Origin: an uncultured Ruminococcus sp.
Lineage (GTDB): Bacteria; Bacillota; Clostridia; Oscillospirales; Acutalibacteraceae
Length of the DNA: 44,636 nt
Direction: 5' to 3'
Assembly (NCBI GenBank): GCA_902765855.1
Contig: CACXBF010000017.1
Coordinates: 1-44,636 of the forward strand
Shown: positions 23,610 through 29,031 of the stretch, in pieces
How the letters are laid out: every line of letters starts with the position of its first letter
Position numbering within the stretch: position 1 is the stretch's first letter
Notes under the pieces: model-generated
Database searches by the model: none
Told to the model about the DNA's origin: nothing
The model's input: only the letters and a program-made list of their open reading frames with translations
Position numbers and translations under genes: made by a program

Positions 23610-24455
23610 ATGATTTCAAAAATAAGCGGAATGAGACAAGCACAATTACAAAATAGTTTTGTTTCTGATAATAATGATTTATCCCAATGGCAATACATCA
23701 TATTTTCTGATGCGGAAAATATGAATAAATTCAAAGGAATTATGTTTAAAAAGCTTTATATAGAGGATTTTTGTATGAAATATTCAAGGAATGATTTATG
23801 CTTTTGCGGAAGCGGAAAAAAATATAAAAATTGTCACAGTGATATAAATCCCAACAGTCTTGTTGCACACCAATATAGGATAATGCATTTATTGGATGAA
23901 GAAATTAAAAACTGCCCTTATACTATATGTCAAAAAGGTTGCAGTGATTGTTGTACAGATGACTTTGAAGTTTCAGTAACAGAATTTTTTACAATTCTGA
24001 ATTATCTGCAAATACATTGTAATAACCAACAAATCGAAAACATATGTAAATTATCAAAGGTAAAAATTTCTAGTATTTTATCAAATGAAAAGACAATTGC
24101 TTTTTCAAGATGTATTTTTTTGAATGAACATTCAAATGCTTGTGAAATATATGAAGTACGTCCTATTATATGTCGTAAGTATGGTTATTACAGCACTACA
24201 ACAGATTGTAGTAAAATAATATCAGATAAAAAAGCAAGTATGTCACTTCTTAAAAATACAGAGGTTGATACTTCCAGTAATATTTTATCGTTTATTCTCC
24301 CAAACAACACAAAATTGCTCCAAAAAAGTCATCCCTTAATCTATTGGTTTTCAAGAGTTGAACAAGGAAAATTATCCAGTAATAAAATGAATGATTTATA
24401 TAGGGTAGCAGTTAATTCGCCTATCTCAGAATATATTCGTATTTTACAACTCTAA
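23610..24455 (+). CDS. SEC-C motif and YkgJ-type CxxC cluster protein
   Basis: A 281-residue protein. A SEC-C zinc motif, LCFCGSGKKYKNCH (about 63-76), is followed by a YkgJ/UPF0153-type Fe/Zn-binding domain with KGCSDCCTDDFEVSVTEF (about 108-125), a later C.F......C.IYEVRPIICRKYGY, and further Cys. Both parts are metal-binding; the reaction is unknown. ATG at 23610 has AGGAG 7 bp upstream. ATG 23775 is a weaker alternative that would start just before the SEC-C motif, leaving 55 extra N-terminal residues unexplained. It stands alone with its own promoter, as accessory cargo. Confidence 0.75.
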   Translation: MISKISGMRQAQLQNSFVSDNNDLSQWQYIIFSDAENMNKFKGIMFKKLYIEDFCMKYSRNDLCFCGSGKKYKNCHSDINPNSLVAHQYRIMHLLDEEIKNCPYTICQKGCSDCCTDDFEVSVTEFFTILNYLQIHCNNQQIENICKLSKVKISSILSNEKTIAFSRCIFLNEHSNACEIYEVRPIICRKYGYYSTTTDCSKIISDKKASMSLLKNTEVDTSSNILSFILPNNTKLLQKSHPLIYWFSRVEQGKLSSNKMNDLYRVAVNSPISEYIRILQL

Positions 24456-24479
24456 TAACAGCAGAGAAAACACTTGCCA

Positions 24480-24502
24480 TATCTTTCAAAACTTGAAAGA
24501 TA
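24480..24502 (+). repeat. Perfect inverted repeat
   Basis: TATCTTTCAA/TTGAAAGATA (10-bp arms, 3-nt loop) about 25 bp after the SEC-C/YkgJ gene. No T run follows, so it is a hairpin or protein site rather than a terminator. Confidence 0.6.
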
Positions 24503-24508
24503 GTGACA

Positions 24509-24548
24509 GAGCATAACCGTTATCAGTACGATTACGCTCTATTTTTTT
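24509..24548 (+). terminator. Imperfect hairpin with T7
   Basis: AGAGC.TAA/TTACGCTCT arms followed by a T-rich run. It resembles the CCGnTTATCGGTATGCTCTAT right end of the peptide modules at 9.2 and 9.6 kb, perhaps a relic of another copy. Confidence 0.5.
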
Positions 24549-24579
24549 AATATTGCAACTATTACGGAGGAAAACAAAA

Positions 24580-25212
24580 ATGAGTGAAACAAGAACTTAC
24601 TACTATGCTCGTGTCAGCACAAATGAGCAGAGTTTAGATAGACAGCTTGAAGCGTTTCATCAGCTTGGTGCAGAAGAAAAATATATCTTCGCAGACAAGC
24701 AATCAGGAAAAAACTTAGAAAGAACCAACTATAAAATTTTGAGAAATAACATACTCCGAAGTGGTGACACCCTTGTTATAAAATCTCTCGACCGCCTGAG
24801 CAGAAATAAGCTTGACATAAAATCTGAGCTTGAGTATTACAAACAAAACGGTATTCGTGTAAAAGTCATAGATATGCCTACAACTATGATTGACCTTGAA
24901 GGACAAGAATGGATTATTGAAATGGTTAATAATATCATTATTGAGGTTCTATCTGCTGTTGCAGAGCAAGAGCGTCAGGAAACAAGAAAACGACAAGCCG
25001 AAGGAATCGCCGCAGCAAGAAAGCGTGGACAACATCTTGGCAGACAAGAAATAGACTTCCCCCCTAATTGGTTTGAGGTTTACATCAGATGGAAAAAGAA
25101 AGAAATCAGAGCTAATACAGCTATGGAAATCTTAAATCTGAAAAGAACAACTTTTTATAAGCTTGTTAATAAATATGAGCAAGAAGATAAATGGAATATA
25201 TCTGTAAAATAA
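24580..25212 (+). CDS. Serine recombinase (resolvase/invertase family)
   Basis: A 210-residue protein. The catalytic domain starts YYYARVSTNEQSLDRQ with nucleophile Ser about 13. It continues with DKQSGKNLERTNY, DTLVIKSLDRLSRN and the long helix AVAEQERQETRKRQAEGI. A C-terminal Hin-type helix-turn-helix (TAMEILNLKRTTFYKLVNKY) binds the site. The length is that of a small resolvase, not a large ICE integrase, so it may resolve dimers or invert DNA. ATG at 24580 has CGGAGG about 9 bp upstream; earlier in-frame TTG is rejected. Followed by a strong hairpin. Confidence 0.92.
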   Translation: MSETRTYYYARVSTNEQSLDRQLEAFHQLGAEEKYIFADKQSGKNLERTNYKILRNNILRSGDTLVIKSLDRLSRNKLDIKSELEYYKQNGIRVKVIDMPTTMIDLEGQEWIIEMVNNIIIEVLSAVAEQERQETRKRQAEGIAAARKRGQHLGRQEIDFPPNWFEVYIRWKKKEIRANTAMEILNLKRTTFYKLVNKYEQEDKWNISVK

Positions 25213-25236
25213 GTGGGACTTGAAGTCCCACTTATT
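25208..25236 (+). terminator. Terminator of the recombinase gene
   Basis: 13-bp perfect stem AATAAGTGGGACT/AGTCCCACTTATT with a TGA loop; weak T run. A near-copy with compensating changes lies at 27529. Confidence 0.75.
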
Positions 25237-25262
25237 CTATAATTTAGAATTTTAAAAAATAG

Positions 25263-25294
25263 TTGACATATTTTCAAGAATAATGTAATATAAT
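25263..25294 (+). promoter_or_regulatory. Promoter of the ToxI RNA
   Basis: TTGACA (25263-25268) with TAATAT at a 17-bp spacing, overlapped by a TATAAT at a 20-bp spacing. It lies just upstream of the repeats and of no other gene. Confidence 0.75.
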
Positions 25295-25319
25295 ATTAAT
25301 GATGTTCGATTACTCATCT

Positions 25320-25441
25320 TATCGTTGAGTGTTTCGCCACTTGTAAAAGAGCGAGTGTTTTTATCGTTGAGTGTTTCGCCACTTGTAAAAGAGCGAATGT
25401 TTTTATCGTTGAGTGTTTCGCCACTTGTAAAAGAGCGAGTG
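25320..25441 (+). ncRNA. toxI: ToxI-type RNA antitoxin, three 42-nt tandem repeats
   Basis: Three head-to-tail units start at 25320, 25362 and 25404. Units 1 and 2 differ by a single base (GAGTG/GAATG), and unit 3 lacks only the final TTTT. Each starts TATCGTTGAGTG and carries short self-complementary stretches (GAGTG...CACTT). In type III systems such repeats are cut by the toxin into monomers that fold as pseudoknots and inhibit it. A promoter precedes, a terminator follows, and a ToxN homologue comes next: the exact ToxIN layout. The repeats are contiguous without spacers, so this is not a CRISPR array. Confidence 0.92.
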
Positions 25442-25454
25442 CAAAAGTAATCAA

Positions 25455-25480
25455 AAGCGGGTATTGTTACCCGCTTTTTT
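25455..25480 (+). terminator. Terminator between toxI and toxN
   Basis: AAGCGGGTA/TACCCGCTT stem, TTGT loop, T6. In ToxIN loci this attenuator sets the excess of antitoxin RNA over toxin mRNA; read-through makes toxN. Confidence 0.92.
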
Positions 25481-25506
25481 AATTTAGAAAATTGAGGTTA
25501 TATAAA

Positions 25507-26247
25507 ATGAAAATTGCATTTTATAATGTTGATTTAGATTATATTGATTATTTAAAAAAGTTTGAATCTGCTCATCGTGGTTTTACCAGAGTTCCAAACG
25601 TTCAATATCGAAGTGGAAACAATAAGTTTTTCTATGGAACTGTTTTAAATATCCAAGGGATTGATTACTTTGTGCCTATATCATCTAAACAACACAATAG
25701 AGAAGATGATATTCAAATAAAACCAAAAAATGATAAGTATTGTAAAGAATATGCTACTTTGAGATTTGCATATATGCTTCCAATTCCTCACCAATGTATA
25801 ACGATGCTTAATATTTCTGAAATTTCTAATAATACACAAAAAGAAAGAGTAAGAAAAGAATTAGCTTATTGTAGAAAATTTAAAGATAAAATAGAAAAAC
25901 AAGCAAAAAAAACCTATCATCGTATAGTAGACAAAGTTAATGATAAGTTAGTTCATAATAGCTGCGATTTCAAATTGCTTGAGCAAGCTTACATAAAATA
26001 CTGCATAGATAATGGATTAGAACTCTCCAAGGATTTACAAACACAGGAAACTCTATTTCAAAAAGAAGAAGTTTATCAGCAGATAAACTCAAACCAAATT
26101 AACGATTTAGCCAATAGTGGAATTCCATTTAAGGCTAAGAAAATATCTGATGATAGCTTTATCATTGTATTTGATGAAAAATATAGCGATAGAGTTAATC
26201 AGATACTTAACCAAAATACTCGTGGAAATTTAAAACACAAGATATAA
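25507..26247 (+). CDS. toxN: ToxN/AbiQ-family type III toxin endoribonuclease with C-terminal extension
   Basis: A 246-residue protein; ATG at 25507 with TTGAGG upstream. Residues 1 to about 172 match ToxN/AbiQ: MKIAFYNVDLDYIDYLKKFE, then FYGTVLNIQGIDYFVPISSK (the conserved GxVLxIxGxxYxxPxSSxK core with probable catalytic Ser-Ser-Lys). The family's ELAYCRKFKDKIEKQA helix and the conserved CDFKLLEQAY end of the fold follow. Known members stop near 170 residues. Here about 70 more follow, of which residues about 196-236 are a module also found at the C-termini of the LRR protein (806-1660) and the truncated gene (10-801). The family cleaves RNA and mediates phage abortive infection or plasmid maintenance. 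Confidence 0.9.
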   Translation: MKIAFYNVDLDYIDYLKKFESAHRGFTRVPNVQYRSGNNKFFYGTVLNIQGIDYFVPISSKQHNREDDIQIKPKNDKYCKEYATLRFAYMLPIPHQCITMLNISEISNNTQKERVRKELAYCRKFKDKIEKQAKKTYHRIVDKVNDKLVHNSCDFKLLEQAYIKYCIDNGLELSKDLQTQETLFQKEEVYQQINSNQINDLANSGIPFKAKKISDDSFIIVFDEKYSDRVNQILNQNTRGNLKHKI

Positions 26248-26249
26248 AT

Positions 26250-26299
26250 AATTCCGTAGTTCTTAAGCAATAAATGCTTTAGGGACTACGGAATTTTTA
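26250..26299 (+). terminator. Terminator of toxN with a long composite stem
   Basis: AATTCCGTAGT/ACTACGGAATT arms enclosing a second AAGCA-ATAAA-TGCTT stem; T5 follows. A sequence-related copy with compensating changes is at 27481. Confidence 0.8.
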
Positions 26300-26344
26300 T
26301 AATATATTAGAATTTATTACTTAAAGACAGAAAGGAATTTTATT

Positions 26345-26788
26345 ATGAAAAATATTACAAATATTCACACAGTTTCCGTTTATCAGAATGGATTTTTATT
26401 AGGTATTTCAGGATACGGTCAAGCATTTAATGAATGGGATAAGGATTGTTGGAGTTGGGGCGTTAGAGATGAATCAGGCATTCTTTTAGAATCATATGTC
26501 AACAATCCATATTTAGATATAAAAAGGGCGGAACTGTTTAAACGAATGATAATTGACTGCAAAGAGGATTTCAATCCGTCTATACATATCCTTACAGTTA
26601 AGAGATGGTCAGATGATTTTGCTCTATACTTTCTTGGATACAGAGGCTTAGGAGAAAACATATTCCATAATTATTTTTTTAAAACAGTTGATGAATTACT
26701 TACGGAAAGTAAGGAGGTAGAAGGTTTAGAATGTAATAGGATAATTGAACATTTTAGAATCGTTTACAAGAAAAGAGTAGGAAAATAA
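26345..26788 (+). CDS. Unknown 147-residue protein
   Basis: ATG behind GAAAGGAAT. A small, aromatic-rich protein (several Trp/Tyr/Phe, such as WDKDCWSWGVRDESG) without signal peptide or known motif. Its 3' end overlaps that of the convergent ParB-like gene by 63 bp, so expression of the two may interfere. It follows toxN behind a terminator and lies in a segment bounded by matching hairpins, which suggests defence-type cargo. Family not recognised. Confidence 0.6.
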   Translation: MKNITNIHTVSVYQNGFLLGISGYGQAFNEWDKDCWSWGVRDESGILLESYVNNPYLDIKRAELFKRMIIDCKEDFNPSIHILTVKRWSDDFALYFLGYRGLGENIFHNYFFKTVDELLTESKEVEGLECNRIIEHFRIVYKKRVGK

Positions 26789-27439
26789 ATCTTCATCATT
26801 TATATTAGGATACAAATTCTTGTATTTATACATAAAAAATAATTCTGCTTTTAATATCCAAAATAACTTATCAAACTCTGTTACAAAAAAATTATTATTT
26901 GCAACTGTATAAAAATCAAAGCATACTTCATTAATATAATTAATGTTATGTTTAGCTTTAAATGTCAATCTATGATTGCCGTCAATAACTAAAAATAAAT
27001 CTGGAAAACTGTATATTGGAACAATATAAATTGGAAATTCTGATTTTATATAATCTTCTTCATTGTATCCATTAACTAATTTTTCATTTTTTGTCCAATG
27101 AATATCTTCCGAAAAAATAAATCTACTCATTTGAATGGAGTGATACTTAAATTTCAATAAATTTTGTTTATAAAACATCTCAATGGAAGTAATATCAAAA
27201 TTAATGAAAACCTTAAAATTAGGGAAAATAACTGTATGTTGAAAAAAATCCCCACTATATTTTTTGGCAACTTCATTCTTTAAATCCACATTATCCTGAT
27301 TTTTTAGAAGTTGTATCCATTTATTAGCAAAACAATTCTGAAAAACAATATCATTAAAGATACTGTACGAATTAATTATATCGAATATAGCATTATAATT
27401 TATTTTATACTCTTTTTGGGTGCTTAAATCAATAGGCAT
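26726..27439 (-). CDS. ParB/Srx-like domain protein of unknown function
   Basis: A 237-residue protein. The one recognisable block is PDLFLVIDGNHRLTFKAKHNI (about 150-170), the DGNHR strand-helix of ParB/sulfiredoxin-fold proteins, where it binds nucleotide. The remainder is Phe/Tyr/Asn-rich and unassigned. The second ATG (27439) is preferred because GAAAGG lies about 10 bp upstream, while the first (27463) has no ribosome site. Very AT-rich, unlike the transfer genes, which suggests separate acquisition. Genes of this kind occur singly in mobile elements; role unknown. Confidence 0.55.
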   Translation of the reverse strand: MPIDLSTQKEYKINYNAIFDIINSYSIFNDIVFQNCFANKWIQLLKNQDNVDLKNEVAKKYSGDFFQHTVIFPNFKVFINFDITSIEMFYKQNLLKFKYHSIQMSRFIFSEDIHWTKNEKLVNGYNEEDYIKSEFPIYIVPIYSFPDLFLVIDGNHRLTFKAKHNINYINEVCFDFYTVANNNFFVTEFDKLFWILKAELFFMYKYKNLYPNINDEDLFSYSFLVNDSKMFNYPITF

Positions 27440-27480
27440 AAATTTCAGACCTTTCAAGTTCATAATTTTTTATAATGAAA

Positions 27481-27526
27481 AGCCGTAGTCTTGCAAATAA
27501 ATACTTGCAGGGCTACGGCTTTTTTT
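27481..27526. terminator. Composite hairpin related to the toxN terminator
   Basis: AGCCGTAG/CTACGGCT outer stem with an inner TTGCAA-ATAAA-type stem and T7 on the plus side. It shares the CCGTAGT...ATAAAT...AGGG.TACGG plan with 26250. Confidence 0.75.
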
Positions 27527-27528
27527 GC

Positions 27529-27555
27529 ATAACTGGGACTTCAAGTCCCAGTTAT
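27529..27555 (+). repeat. Hairpin matching the one at 25208
   Basis: ATAACTGGGACT-TCA-AGTCCCAGTTAT, 12-bp perfect arms. Compared with 25208 (AAGTGGGACT-TGA-AGTCCCACTT), paired bases have swapped together, so the structure is conserved. Confidence 0.7.
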
Positions 27556-27599
27556 AATTTTATTCGTAAAAATAAATGAATAAATAATTATAATTTTTA

Positions 27600-27628
27600 T
27601 TGACAAATATATCCAAACGAGGTATAAT
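27600..27628 (+). promoter_or_regulatory. Consensus promoter facing the small-peptide gene
   Basis: TTGACA, 17-bp spacer, TATAAT. The 18 bp starting at its -35 (TTGACAAATATATCCAAA) recur inverted at 27780, where they form the leftward promoter. Confidence 0.85.
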
Positions 27629-27634
27629 AGTTTT

Positions 27635-27832
27635 GTAGATAAAATAAAAAACATCTATAGCCCATAAGTTGTTGGTAGCAACTAATGGGCATACGCCGTA
27701 AAGGTAATAACAGTACCTTAAACGACTTATAGACGCCATTCTTAGGTTTCATTATAACCTATTTTGGATATATTTGTCAAGTCTTATGCCTTTATGATTC
27801 GCAATTTTCGGGGCATAGGTCTTGGCTTTTTT
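27635..27832 (+). ncRNA. Putative antisense RNA to the peptide mRNA 3' region
   Basis: The predicted transcript of about 195 nt runs from the promoter at 27600 to the terminator formed by CAAG.C.TATGCC (27778-27790) and GGCATA.G.CTTG (27812-27824) plus T6. It contains a strong hairpin (27660-27690) whose loop has a TTGG U-turn-type motif, and no meaningful reading frame. It ends against the stop codon of the convergent 36-residue peptide, as RatA-type antitoxin RNAs do. Confidence 0.5.
27751..27780 (-). promoter_or_regulatory. Leftward promoter inside the antisense region
   Basis: Minus-strand TTGACA (27780-27775), 18-bp spacer, TATAAT (27756-27751). A short RNA from here would end near the 27660-27690 hairpin and A/T run, fully overlapping the rightward RNA. 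Confidence 0.7.
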
Positions 27833-27833
27833 A

Positions 27834-27944
27834 TTAGCGTTCATTATACACAGTAAGTGCTCCAATTATAGCAAGTCCAAGTATTAAACCGCCCAATCCA
27901 CCAAGTAATGAATATCCGATTAATTGTACAACAGTTGATATCAT
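27834..27944 (-). CDS. 36-residue hydrophobic peptide (type I toxin candidate 3)
   Basis: MISTVVQLIGYSLLGG, then LGGLILGLAIIGALTV and YNER: a single Gly-zipper-rich membrane helix. ATG at 27944 has AGAAGGTG about 6 bp upstream. The longer frame to 28037 has no ribosome site. Convergent consensus promoters lie just beyond its 3' end. The size and organisation recall type I toxins, but the tail lacks the usual Lys/Arg cluster, so a small membrane protein with another role is possible. Confidence 0.5.
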   Translation of the reverse strand: MISTVVQLIGYSLLGGLGGLILGLAIIGALTVYNER

Positions 27945-28023
27945 GTTTTCACCTTCTTTTTTTAATAATATCTTAGTCGCATTCTCCATAATCGAATTAT
28001 TAAGAGCAGACTTGAAATTGCCC

Positions 28024-28090
28024 TTAAATAAAGTCATAAATTTTAGTTTATGACTTTATTTAAGAGTAATAAAACACTTATTACTCTTAA
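28024..28090. repeat. Two overlapping perfect palindromes
   Basis: 17-bp arms (28024-28040, 28047-28063) with a 6-nt loop, and 13-bp arms (28060-28072, 28078-28090) with a 5-nt loop. They share TTAA at 28060-28063, so the two hairpins compete at their base. CTTAAATAAA occurs at both outer edges. Confidence 0.75.
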
Positions 28091-28119
28091 ATAAAAATTA
28101 AATACACAGAACATAACGA

Positions 28120-28416
28120 AAATACAAAGGTTGTACGGTAACAGTTATGCCACAACGCATTTCTAACGCCGAGCGAACTAATAGAAAAACTTCTATTACT
28201 ACCTCCGTACGCTGGGTAAGGACTTAGTCCTGTTCAATACATCAATCAAAGTAACGGTACCGTTAAATGAAGAATGTCGTGAGATATGCTGAAATGCAAA
28301 ACTCATAAACCGCTGAATTGCGTGAGCTGACTGTAGCGTGAACCTTTTGATAGGTTAAGATAGTTATGCTTCTGTTTTAGAGGCTCTCCCCCACATTTTA
28401 TTTACTCATCAAAAGG
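28120..28416 (+). ncRNA. Candidate structured non-coding RNA (unassigned)
   Basis: About 300 nt without coding potential but with higher GC than its flanks and many short helices: GTTGT/ACAAC (from 28131), AATAGAA/TTCTATT, AGGACT/AGTCCT, TAACGGTACCGTTA and AACCT/AGGTT. It is followed by a T7-tailed hairpin (28417-28476), consistent with a rightward transcript. No known RNA family could be recognised by eye; candidates to exclude are the raiA motif, group II intron remnants and an omega-like guide RNA. Confidence 0.4.
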
Positions 28417-28476
28417 GGATTGCCTTTGAATAATGATACACGCTGTATATCTTTATTCAAGGGCAAAGATTTTTTT
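28417..28476 (+). terminator. Terminator of the candidate RNA
   Basis: TTGCCTTTGAATAA (from 28420) pairs with TTATTCAAGGGCAA (to 28466) around a 23-nt loop, followed by T7. Confidence 0.65.
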
Positions 28477-28515
28477 CTTAGCCTTTGTTCTTCTCTCTTA
28501 AGGTAATCTTATTCC

Positions 28516-28592
28516 AAGGTTGCCTTTGAGCAATACCATTATAACTTGATGATACTGCTCAAAGGCAACAGGTATACACCTATTGCCTTTGA
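28516..28592. repeat. TTGCCTTTGA palindromic repeats
   Basis: TTGCCTTTGA at 28520 and 28583 and its complement TCAAAGGCAA at 28559 allow two alternative hairpins. The inner one is a 15-bp near-perfect stem (TCAAAGGCAACAGGT with ACCTATTGCCTTTGA). The same element forms the preceding terminator. It lies 10 bp from the 3' end of tRNA-Pro. Confidence 0.65.
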
Positions 28593-28601
28593 ATAATTTT
28601 G

Positions 28602-28678
28602 TGGTCGAGGTGACAGGACTTGAACCTGCGGCATCTTGGTCCCAAACCAAGCACTCTACCAAACTGAGTTACACCTCG
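28602..28678 (-). tRNA. tRNA-Pro (anticodon TGG)
   Basis: On the minus strand: acceptor CGAGGTG/CACCTCG, D arm AGTTTGGTAGAGT, anticodon stem CTTGG/CCAAG with loop TTTGGGA (anticodon TGG, reads CCA), T arm GGTTCAAGTCC, discriminator A and encoded CCA. Its 3' end faces the mobile region, the usual side for tRNA-targeted integration. Confidence 0.96.
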
Positions 28679-28696
28679 TTTTCTCACAGCTTCATT

Positions 28697-28725
28697 ATTA
28701 TACTATATGGAATTTATTTTGTCAA
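28697..28725 (-). promoter_or_regulatory. tRNA-Pro promoter
   Basis: Minus-strand perfect TTGACA, 17-bp spacer, TATAAT, 18 bp before the tRNA 5' end. Confidence 0.88.
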
Positions 28726-28967
28726 CGCTTTTTTCAATTTTTTTGAAATTTTTTTGTTTTTTAAATTATAATGACGCAATATAGAGAAAGAGGTTTTATT
28801 CTAAACTTAATTTATACCTTGTACTATTTAAATTTAAAACTATGTAAAGCAATAATTTTACACAGCCATATTAAAACATCGACATTTTCTTAAACAAAAT
28901 TTTCATTTATTGGAGAAAGTCTTTGATAAATTGGCAGCTTCTTTGAGTAATAATGTAAATTTCTTCT
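28726..28967. other. AT-rich spacer, no gene seen
   Basis: About 240 bp of very AT-rich sequence between the tRNA-Pro promoter and the lysC terminator. No ribosome site with a credible frame, no clear hairpin and no repeat were found. Confidence 0.6.
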
Positions 28968-28969
28968 AT

Positions 28970-29003
28970 AAAAATAGATTCACAACAAGTCTGCTGTGAA
29001 TCT
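28970..29003 (-). terminator. lysC terminator
   Basis: AGATTCACA/TGTGAATCT stem with a T-rich tail on the minus strand, about 30 bp after the lysC stop. Confidence 0.8.
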
Positions 29004-29031
29004 ACTTAATTTTTTATATTTTAACTTAATA

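Noticed and set aside
24580-25212. Serine recombinase as the element's integrase
   Set aside because: At 210 residues it has only the catalytic domain and a Hin-type HTH; it lacks the large C-terminal recombinase/zinc regions of ICE serine integrases.
25320-25441. Possible CRISPR array
   Set aside because: The three 42-nt units are contiguous and nearly identical with no spacers, and there are no cas genes. The promoter-repeat-terminator-toxN order explains them as a ToxI RNA.
27702-27740. Minus-strand frame beginning MASISRLRYCYYLYG in the antisense region
   Set aside because: The ATG lacks a ribosome site and the frame follows the hairpin arms; the sequence is better explained as RNA structure.
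28120-28416. Group II intron remnant
   Set aside because: No GUGCG 5' end, no domain V hairpin and no reverse transcriptase frame nearby, so I left it as an unassigned structured RNA.
28583-28771. 62-residue plus-strand frame over tRNA-Pro
   Set aside because: It is the translated complement of a tRNA gene; no ribosome site.
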